Assembly: GCF_009223885.1 (NCBI RefSeq)
Contig: NZ_CP045144.1
Coordinates: 372,001 to 436,000, forward strand
Length of the DNA: 64,000 nucleotides
DNA from: Ancylobacter sp. TS-1
GTDB lineage: Bacteria; Pseudomonadota; Alphaproteobacteria; Rhizobiales; Xanthobacteraceae
Reading direction: 5' to 3'
The translations under genes and the position numbers were made by a program. Below the pieces are notes generated by a model. It was not told the origin of the DNA and ran no database searches. It was given only the letters and a program-made list of their open reading frames with translations. This document shows, in pieces, positions 55,319-64,000 of the stretch. The stretch's first letter is position 1; each line of letters opens with the position of its first letter.

Positions 55319-56473
55319 TCAGGCGGCCCTTCTGCGCGCGCCGGCATGCTCGACGCCGAGCGCGATCAGCCCGGCCGCCAGGCCCCAGAAGGCCGAGCCG
55401 ATGTCGAGGAGGCTGACGCCGGACGCCGTGACCGCCAGCGTCAGCACGGCGGGGAACCGTTTGGCGGTGTCGCCCATGGCGGTGCCGAGCGCGTTCACCA
55501 GCGGCGCGAGCAGGGCGAGGCCGGCAAACGTCGCCACCAGCCCCGGCGGCAGCGCCGCGATCAGCGCCACCACGAAGGCGCCGCCGGCGGCCAGCACGAG
55601 ATAGGAGAGGGCGTAGAAGGGCGTCGTCATCCAGCGCTTGGCCGGGTCGGGATGGGTATCCGGCCCGGTGCAGATGGAGGCGGTGATCGCCGCGAGGTTG
55701 CTGGTGAGCGAGCCGAGCGGGGCGGTGATCAGCGAGGCGACCGCCGTGGCGGCGAGGATCGACTGCGTCGGCGGCTTGTAGCCGGCCGCCTGCAGCACGG
55801 CGAGGCCGGGCAGGTTCTGCGAGGCCATGGTGACGACGTAGAGCGGCAGGCCGATGCCGATCAGCGCGTGCAGGTCGAAGCGCGGGGCGATCAGCTCCAG
55901 CGTCGGCCAGGTGCCGGCCGGCAGCGGCCCGACCCGGCCGAGGAAGAAGGCGAGGGCGATGCCGATCGCCAGCACCGCCAGCACCGAGCCGAACGGGCTG
56001 ATGCGCCGCGCCACCAGGAAGATCAGCACCAGCGGCAGCACCAGCAGCGGATCGGCCTGCCCGGCGGTGAACACGGCGGTGCAGAAGCGGAACAGCACGC
56101 CGGCCAGCATGGCGGCGGCGATGGAGACGGGAAGGCGCTGCACCAGCGTGCCGAGCGGCTTCACCGCCGCCGTCACCAGGATCAGCACGCCCGCCAGCAG
56201 GAAGGCGCCGACCACCGTCTCCGGGGTCAGCCCGTGCGAGCCGGCGATCAGCGCGGCGCCGGGCGTCGTCCAGGCGGTGATGATCGGCATGCGATGGCGC
56301 CAGCCGAGAAAGGCCGACGTCAGTGCCATCGACAGGCACAGGCCGATGACGCCGGAGACGGTCTGCGCCGGGGTGGCGCCCACCGCCTGCGCGGCGGCGA
56401 CGATCAGGGCGAGCGTGCCGCCGAAGCCGACCAGCGCGGCGACGACGGCGGAGGTGACGACGGAGGAACGCAT
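55319..56473 (-). CDS. BenE-family benzoate/H+ symporter-type transporter
   Basis: About 384 residues from ATG 56473; the frame is open to ATG 56578. Roughly 12 hydrophobic helices and the family motif ITAWTTPGAALI in TM3-4, then ASQNLPGLAVL and SNLAAITASICTG. Typical of the BenE family. No benzoate genes are adjacent, so the true substrate is uncertain. Confidence 0.88.
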   Translation of the reverse strand: MRSSVVTSAVVAALVGFGGTLALIVAAAQAVGATPAQTVSGVIGLCLSMALTSAFLGWRHRMPIITAWTTPGAALIAGSHGLTPETVVGAFLLAGVLILVTAAVKPLGTLVQRLPVSIAAAMLAGVLFRFCTAVFTAGQADPLLVLPLVLIFLVARRISPFGSVLAVLAIGIALAFFLGRVGPLPAGTWPTLELIAPRFDLHALIGIGLPLYVVTMASQNLPGLAVLQAAGYKPPTQSILAATAVASLITAPLGSLTSNLAAITASICTGPDTHPDPAKRWMTTPFYALSYLVLAAGGAFVVALIAALPPGLVATFAGLALLAPLVNALGTAMGDTAKRFPAVLTLAVTASGVSLLDIGSAFWGLAAGLIALGVEHAGARRRAA

Positions 56474-56685
56474 GCGGGGATCGCTTTCCGGCGGGGGAAG
56501 GGTGCCGCCCGCCTTTTGCCACGCGGACGGCGGAATCGCCACGGCTCCCTTCGCCGGGGGAGCGGAAGCCGCCCGCAACCCGCTGTGAATGGCGGGGGTG
56601 ATCCTTCTTGTGCATCGCGGATACGGGATTTTCCTGTATCTAATTATCCGACGGCGACGGGCCGGTTCTCGAGGGTGCGTATCGT

Positions 56686-57810
56686 ATGGCGTGGCACAAG
56701 CAGGTGACGTTCTGGCTGGGGGTGCTCGCGGCCTTCGTCGTGGCCGCCTGGCTGCTGTCCAGCGTGCTGCTGCCCTTCGTCGCCGGCCTCGCGCTCGCCT
56801 ATTTCCTCAACCCGGTGACGACCCGGCTGGAGAACTGGGGCATCAACCGGCTGGTGGCCTCGCTGGTGACGATCACCCTCACCCTCCTGCTGGCCATCCT
56901 GCTGATGCTGCTGGTGGTGCCGATCTTCGGCTCGCAGCTCGCCGCCTTCATCCAGCGTCTGCCGGAATATATCGGCAAGCTGCAGAACATGCTGACGGGC
57001 GAGGGCGAGAGCGCGGCTTGGCTGCGCAATTTCGTCGGAGACCGGCTGCCGAGCGTGCAGAGCGGGCTCAACGAACTGGTGTCGCAGGGCGCCACCTACA
57101 TGCTGACCCTGATCCAGGGGCTGTGGACGGGCGGGCAGGCGCTGCTTTCGGTGTTCTCGCTGCTGGTCATCACGCCCGTGGTCGCTTTCTACATTCTCAA
57201 CGACTGGGAGCACATGGTCGAGAAGGTGGATTCCTGGCTGCCGGTTCGCCATCGCGCCACCATTCGCGATCTTGCCCGGCAGATGGACCGCGCCATTGCC
57301 GGCTTCGTGCGCGGCCAGTCGCTGGTGTGCCTCATTCTCGGCAGCTTCTACGCCATCAGCCTCACCATGAGCGGGCTGAATTTCGGCTTCGTCATCGGCT
57401 TCGTCTCGGGAATCATCACCTTCATCCCCTATGTCGGCTCGCTCACCGGGCTGGTGCTGGCCGGCGGCGTCGCCATCGTGCAGTTCTTCCCGGACTACAC
57501 GATGATCGCGTTCGTCATCGGCATCTTCGTCTTCGGCCAGTTCATCGAGGGCTACATCCTCTCGCCCAAGCTGGTGGGGGACAGCGTCGGGCTGCATCCC
57601 GTGTGGCTGATGTTCGCCCTGCTGGCCTTCGGCTATCTGCTGGGCTTCCTCGGCTTGCTGCTGGCGGTGCCGCTGGCGGCGGCGGTGGGCGTGCTGGTGC
57701 GCTTCGCCATCAACCGCTATCTCCAGAGCCCGCTCTACACGGGCGAGGACGAGCACGGCGCGCTTCCGCCGCCGCGCCTCCCGGCGATGCCGGATTCGCG
57801 GATCCGCTGA
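56686..57810 (+). CDS. AI-2E/PerM-family permease
   Basis: A 374-residue membrane protein with about eight helices and a central soluble segment. The end region FIEGYILSPKLVGDSVGLHPVWLMFALLAFG is the family signature. Relatives transport autoinducer-2 or ions (PerM), but function is not fixed by family. Position just before hdaA is common in alphaproteobacteria; gap three bases. Confidence 0.9.
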   Translation: MAWHKQVTFWLGVLAAFVVAAWLLSSVLLPFVAGLALAYFLNPVTTRLENWGINRLVASLVTITLTLLLAILLMLLVVPIFGSQLAAFIQRLPEYIGKLQNMLTGEGESAAWLRNFVGDRLPSVQSGLNELVSQGATYMLTLIQGLWTGGQALLSVFSLLVITPVVAFYILNDWEHMVEKVDSWLPVRHRATIRDLARQMDRAIAGFVRGQSLVCLILGSFYAISLTMSGLNFGFVIGFVSGIITFIPYVGSLTGLVLAGGVAIVQFFPDYTMIAFVIGIFVFGQFIEGYILSPKLVGDSVGLHPVWLMFALLAFGYLLGFLGLLLAVPLAAAVGVLVRFAINRYLQSPLYTGEDEHGALPPPRLPAMPDSRIR

Positions 57811-57813
57811 GCC

Positions 57814-58548
57814 ATGGCCTCGCGCCAGCTTCCCCTCGACCTTCCGCATGCCGACAGCCGCACGCGCGACGATTTTCTGCCCGGGCCGGCCAACGAGGCG
57901 GCGCTGACGCTGATCGAGGCGTGGCCGGACTGGCCGGCGCGCGCGCTGGCGCTGGTGGGGCCGGACGGCTCGGGAAAGTCGCACCTCGCCGCCATCTTCG
58001 CGCAGGCGAGCGGGGCGCCGGTCGTTCCCGCCGCCGGGCTGGAGGCCGAGGCGCTTCCCGGCCTGCTGGCCGGCGGGGCGCTGGTGGTCGAGGATCTCGG
58101 CGAGGGCGAGGTGCCGGAAGCGGCGCTGTTCCACCTGCTCAACCTCGTCGGCGAGCAGGGCGCCAGCCTTCTCGTCACCACGCGCCGCCCGCCCACCGCG
58201 CTCGCCGCGACGCTCGCCACCCGCGACCTCGCCTCGCGGCTGCGGGCGCTGCCGACGGTGACGCTGGGCGCGCCCGACGGCGAGATGCTCGCGGCGGTGG
58301 CGCTGAAGCTGTTCGCCGACCGCCAGATCGTGCCCGACGAGGCGCTGCTCAACTACCTGCTGCCACGCGTGGAGCGCTCCATTGCCGGCCTGCGCGACAT
58401 CGTGGCCGAACTCGACCGCGAGGCGCTGGCGCGCAAGAGGCCCTTGACCCGGGCGCTGGCTTCGGAACTTCTGCGGGCCCGCGCTGCGGAGGGCGAGGCG
58501 ATGGTGGGCTCGACCGAGTCCGGCGTCGCGCGTCCGTTAATTGTCTAG
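57814..58548 (+). CDS. hdaA: DnaA-inactivation AAA+ protein HdaA
   Basis: A 244-residue Hda homologue. It starts with a sliding-clamp-binding motif (RQLPLDLPH), followed by a DnaA-like AAA+ domain: [11 protein letters not shown] (Walker A), VVEDLGEG (degenerate Walker B) and [15 protein letters not shown]. Bound to the beta clamp, it triggers ATP hydrolysis by DnaA and prevents re-initiation of replication. Confidence 0.93.
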   Translation: MASRQLPLDLPHADSRTRDDFLPGPANEAALTLIEAWPDWPARALALVGPDGSGKSHLAAIFAQASGAPVVPAAGLEAEALPGLLAGGALVVEDLGEGEVPEAALFHLLNLVGEQGASLLVTTRRPPTALAATLATRDLASRLRALPTVTLGAPDGEMLAAVALKLFADRQIVPDEALLNYLLPRVERSIAGLRDIVAELDREALARKRPLTRALASELLRARAAEGEAMVGSTESGVARPLIV

Positions 58549-58567
58549 CCAACAGGTTGCGTGCACC

Positions 58568-60865
<2,298 letters not shown>

Positions 60866-60869
60866 CGCC

Positions 60870-62390
60870 ATGAGCAGTTCCGCGCGCGAGGCCGGCCACG
60901 GCCTGATTTCCGGTGCCCCGATCGCTGTGATCGACATCGGCTCGAACTCGGTTCGCCTGGTCGTCTATGAGCGGCTGTCGCGCAGCCCGACGCCGATCTT
61001 CAACGAGAAGGCGTCCTGCGGCCTTGGCCGCGAGGTGCTGACCACCGGCAAGCTGAACCCCGACGCGGTGGCGAAGGCGCTCGTCACGCTGCGGCGTTTC
61101 CGCGTGCTGTGCGACCGCATGGGCGTCGGCAAGGTCTATGTGCTGGCCACCGCCGCCGCCCGCGACGCCTCCAACGGCCCGGAATTCGTCGCCGCCTGCA
61201 CGGAAATCTGCCGCACCGAGGTCGAGGTGCTCTCCGGCAAGCGCGAGGCGCAGCTTTCCGCGCTCGGCATCCTCTCCGGCGTCCATCACGCCAATGGCGT
61301 CGTCGGCGACCTCGGTGGCGGCTCGCTGGAACTGGCCGACCTGCACGGCCAGCGCATCGGCTCCGGCGTGACCTTCCCGCTCGGCGGCCTCGCTTTGCAG
61401 GACACGTCCGGCCGTTCGCTCAAGAAGGCGGACAAGATCGCCAAGGACCTTCTGGCGAAGGAGCCACATCTCGAGCACCTAAAGGGCCGCACCTTCTACG
61501 CCGTTGGCGGCACGTGGCGCGCGCTGGCGCGCCTCCACATGTTCCAGCGCGGCTATCCGCTGCACGTCATGCACGGCTATGTCATTCCCGGCCGCGAGGC
61601 GCTGGAGTTCTGCCGGCTGGTGCGCCGGGTGCCGGTGGACACGCTCTCGCGCATCGACACGGTCTCGGACGTGCGCCGGCCGCTGCTCGCCTATGGCGCG
61701 CTGGTGCTGGAGCACATCCTGCGCGTCGGCAAGCCGGCCAATGTCTTCCTGTCGGCGCAGGGCGTGCGCGAGGGGCGGCTCTACGAATTGCTGTCCGACG
61801 ACGAGCGCAAGGCCGATCCGCTGATCAGCGCCGCCGCCGAGCTGAACGAGGTGCGCTCGCGCTCCACCGCCCATGGCTGGGAACTGATCGACTGGACCGA
61901 CCGCTTCATGGCCTCCTCCGGCATCGACGAGAGCGTCGAGGAGAAGAGGCTGCGTCATGCCGCCTGCCTGCTCTCGGACATAAGCTGGCGGGCGCATCCC
62001 GATTATCGCGGCGAGCAGAGTCTCAACCTCATCGCCCATGCCGCCTTCATCGGCGTCGACCATCCCGGCCGCGCCTTCCTGGCGCTGGCGATCTATTACC
62101 GCCATGTCGGGCTGATCGACGAGGATCTGTCGCCGCGCATCCGCGAGCTGGTCTCGGCCCGGCTGCTGGACCGCGCGCGCATTCTCGGCGCGGCGATGCG
62201 GGTCGGCTACATCCTGTCCGCCGCCATGCCCGGCACGCTGCCGCTGACCCCGCTGACGGTGGACCGCGGCAAGCTGGCGCTGCTGCTGACCGGCGATCTG
62301 GCGCCGCTCGGCGGCGAGCGCATCGTCAACCGGCTGCGCACGCTGGCGCGGCTGATCGGCCGCGAGCCGATGGTGGTGACGACCGGCTGA
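60870..62390 (+). CDS. ppx: Exopolyphosphatase (Ppx/GppA family)
   Basis: A 506-residue phosphatase of the actin-like fold that degrades polyphosphate or pppGpp. N-terminal IAVIDIGSNSVRLVVYE, then ATAAARDASNG, SGKREAQLSALGI and GDLGGGSLELA are the phosphate-binding loops. Overlapping role with ppk upstream gives a small polyphosphate module. Confidence 0.93.
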   Translation: MSSSAREAGHGLISGAPIAVIDIGSNSVRLVVYERLSRSPTPIFNEKASCGLGREVLTTGKLNPDAVAKALVTLRRFRVLCDRMGVGKVYVLATAAARDASNGPEFVAACTEICRTEVEVLSGKREAQLSALGILSGVHHANGVVGDLGGGSLELADLHGQRIGSGVTFPLGGLALQDTSGRSLKKADKIAKDLLAKEPHLEHLKGRTFYAVGGTWRALARLHMFQRGYPLHVMHGYVIPGREALEFCRLVRRVPVDTLSRIDTVSDVRRPLLAYGALVLEHILRVGKPANVFLSAQGVREGRLYELLSDDERKADPLISAAAELNEVRSRSTAHGWELIDWTDRFMASSGIDESVEEKRLRHAACLLSDISWRAHPDYRGEQSLNLIAHAAFIGVDHPGRAFLALAIYYRHVGLIDEDLSPRIRELVSARLLDRARILGAAMRVGYILSAAMPGTLPLTPLTVDRGKLALLLTGDLAPLGGERIVNRLRTLARLIGREPMVVTTG

Positions 62391-62413
62391 CACTCACGCG
62401 ATGGGAGAGGGGC

Positions 62414-63601
62414 TCAGGCCTCGGGCGCCGGCGCCGGGATGCGCTCGACGGCGATCACCCGCCCGCGCTGCATGGCCAGCGCCAGTCGGCCGGATTTCAG
62501 CGCCAGCGCGCTCTCGCCGAACAGCTCGCGCCGCCAGCCGTGCAGGGCGGGCACGTCCGGCTCGTCCTCGGAGGCGATGCGTTCGAGGTCGTCCACCGTG
62601 GCGATCACCTTGGCGGCGACGCCGTGGTGCTCGGAGGTCATGCGCAGCAGCACCTTGAGCAGCTCGACCGTCGCCGAGGCGCCGTTGGAAAGCGGCTTCT
62701 CGCGCTCGATGCGGGGCAGCGTCTTGGGATCGCGCGCAAGGCCCGCCTTCACCGCCTCGACGATGGCCTCGCCGGCGCGGGAGCGCTCGAAGCCCTTGGG
62801 CACCGAGCGAAGCTGGCCGAGCTTCTCGATCGAGGTCGGCTGCTGCGAGGCGATCTCGCCGATCACGTCGTCCTTGAGGATGCGCGAGCGCGGCGTGTCG
62901 CGCGACTGCGCCTCGCGCTCGCGCCAGGCCGTGACTTCCATCAGGACGGCGAGGTCCTTGGGCTTGCGGGCGCGCGAGCGCAGCCGTTCCCAGGCGCGCT
63001 CGGGCTCCTGCCGGTAGGTGTCCGGCGAGGTGAGCACCGCCATTTCCTCGCCCACCCAGTCGGCGCGGCCGCGCTTCTTGAGATCGGCGTCGAGCTTGAG
63101 GAAGACGTCGCGCAGATGCGTCACGTCGGCCTCGGCATAGGCGATCTGTGCAGTGGAGAGGGGGCGGCGCGACCAGTCGGTGAAGCGCAGCGACTTGTCC
63201 AGCACATGGCCGGTGAGGCGCTGCACGAGCTGGTCGTAGGAGATCGAGTCGCCATGGCCGAGCACCATGGCGGCGACCTGGGTGTCGAACACCGGGTGCG
63301 GGATGATGCCGGCGAGGTGCCAGACGATTTCGATATCCTGCCGGCCGGCGTGGAAGACCTTGAGCACCTTCTCGTCCGACATCAGCGCGAAGAAGGGGGC
63401 AAGGTCGATCCCCTCGGCCAGCGCGTCGACGACGACGGCCTCGTCGGTGCTGGCGAGCTGCACGACGCAGAGCTTCGGCCAGAACGTCGTCTCGCGCAGG
63501 AACTCGGTATCGACGGTGATGAAGGCGTGCCGGGCCAGCCGCCCGCAGGCTGCTTCGAGGTCGTCTGTGGTGGTGATCATGTTCATGTCGGACATGTTCA
63601 T
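62414..63601 (-). CDS. rnd: Ribonuclease D
   Basis: About 395 residues of a 3'-5' exonuclease for tRNA maturation. Exo motifs: TVDTEFLRE (Exo I), [12 protein letters not shown] (Exo II) and [13 protein letters not shown] (Exo III); one HRDC domain is seen (about 205-275) with a further region after it. Four in-frame ATGs (63601, 63595, 63586, 63580) lie in a 9-bp direct repeat, so the start is ambiguous. Convergent with ppx. Confidence 0.94.
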   Translation of the reverse strand: MNMSDMNMITTTDDLEAACGRLARHAFITVDTEFLRETTFWPKLCVVQLASTDEAVVVDALAEGIDLAPFFALMSDEKVLKVFHAGRQDIEIVWHLAGIIPHPVFDTQVAAMVLGHGDSISYDQLVQRLTGHVLDKSLRFTDWSRRPLSTAQIAYAEADVTHLRDVFLKLDADLKKRGRADWVGEEMAVLTSPDTYRQEPERAWERLRSRARKPKDLAVLMEVTAWREREAQSRDTPRSRILKDDVIGEIASQQPTSIEKLGQLRSVPKGFERSRAGEAIVEAVKAGLARDPKTLPRIEREKPLSNGASATVELLKVLLRMTSEHHGVAAKVIATVDDLERIASEDEPDVPALHGWRRELFGESALALKSGRLALAMQRGRVIAVERIPAPAPEA

Positions 63602-63656
63602 ATCGGAGTCGTGCCCTCGATACACCCCGAAATAGCGCCGTAATTGTCGAGAAGCA

Positions 63657-63664
63657 TTAACCAT
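63657..63664. promoter_or_regulatory. CtrA-like half site TTAACCAT between rnd and the DUF992 gene
   Basis: TTAACCAT is a known alternative CtrA motif in Caulobacter. It lies between two divergent promoters. The match is only eight bases and may be chance. Confidence 0.25.
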
Positions 63665-63729
63665 TCGCCTTTACGAATCGCAGGCGAATTCAACCGCCGG
63701 TTTCGGCCGGCCTCTCCCCGGGGGAACCC

Positions 63730-64000
63730 ATGAAGAACGTCGCCTTCGCCCTTGCCGCGGCCGTGCTGGCCGGCTCCTTCGTTCCGGCCGCCGCCGCCGA
63801 GCGCGTGGATGCCGGCGTGCTGGTCTGCAATGCCGGCGCCAGCATCGGCATGCTGGTCGAGTCGAAGCAGGAGCTGACCTGCACCTTCACCCCGGCCGAC
63901 AACAGCCCGGTGCAGAAATATTCCGGCACCATCAAGAATATCGGCCTCGAACTCGGCGTGACCGGCGGCGGCGTGATGACCTGGGGCGTGCTGGCGCTCA
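63730..64000 (+). CDS. DUF992 domain protein (5' part)
   Basis: The first 90 residues of a gene cut by the window edge. ATG 63730. Signal peptide ends PAAAAERVD, followed by the DUF992 start: AGVLVCNAGASIGMLVESKQELTCTFTP, with two cysteines likely paired, and YSGTIKNIGLELGVT. DUF992 proteins are small exported proteins of Hyphomicrobiales with no known function. Confidence 0.88.
   Translation, partial: MKNVAFALAAAVLAGSFVPAAAAERVDAGVLVCNAGASIGMLVESKQELTCTFTPADNSPVQKYSGTIKNIGLELGVTGGGVMTWGVLAL

Overview
The window is about 64 kb of very GC-rich chromosomal DNA from an alphaproteobacterium of the order Hyphomicrobiales. The gene families and gene order (rpsF-rpsR-DUF2232-rplI, dnaB-alr-radA-cvpA-purF, fabD-fabG-acpP-fabF-mltG-yicC-gmk, lptF-lptG-lptD-surA-pdxA-rsmA, hdaA-ppk-ppx-rnd) are typical of that order. 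A SoxYZ-like quinoprotein-associated carrier at the left edge and a rhizobial-type porin fit Xanthobacteraceae (Ancylobacter/Starkeya/Xanthobacter-like). That placement is an inference from content, not from a marker gene. I saw no tRNA, rRNA, CRISPR array, prophage or insertion sequence, and the window reads as core chromosome.

Layout. 0-3 kb: exported proteins, possibly the end of a quinoprotein (PQQ) accessory cluster, plus small envelope proteins. 3-9 kb: prfC, a diguanylate cyclase, an L,D-transpeptidase, an NnrU-like membrane protein and panB. 9-13 kb: a YfgM-like protein, a lipoprotein, der, a DMT exporter and an SDR enzyme. 13-24 kb is a long minus-strand block of growth genes: S6, S18, DUF2232, L9, a Cfa-type methyltransferase, dnaB, alr, radA, cvpA, purF and a VOC protein. 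24-32 kb: a second diguanylate cyclase, then the plus-strand fatty-acid cluster with mltG, yicC and gmk. 32-40 kb: the minus-strand LPS-transport operon. 40-46 kb: pepA, holC, the major porin, an ABC-F ATPase and a DinB-fold protein. 46-50 kb: two related small exported proteins, ndk and two TerC/YjbE membrane proteins. 50-54 kb: a molybdopterin oxidoreductase, a DUF1398 protein and a MarR regulator with a striking operator. 53-64 kb: purN, purM, a BenE transporter, an AI-2E/PerM permease, hdaA, ppk, ppx, rnd and the start of a DUF992 protein.

The genes mostly serve envelope building and core growth: the fab cluster feeds acyl chains, lptF/G/D and surA deliver LPS and outer-membrane proteins, mltG, alr and the L,D-transpeptidase act on peptidoglycan, and dnaB, hdaA, holC and radA handle replication and repair. 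No large unknown system is evident. The most interesting material is regulatory and small-scale: a perfect 19-bp-arm palindrome overlapping a marR promoter, two small exported proteins sharing a C-x20-C pattern next to a perfect CtrA-type box, a structured leader before a YjbE-family gene, a terminator hairpin that contains the next gene's ribosome-binding site, and nested inverted-repeat elements between genes.
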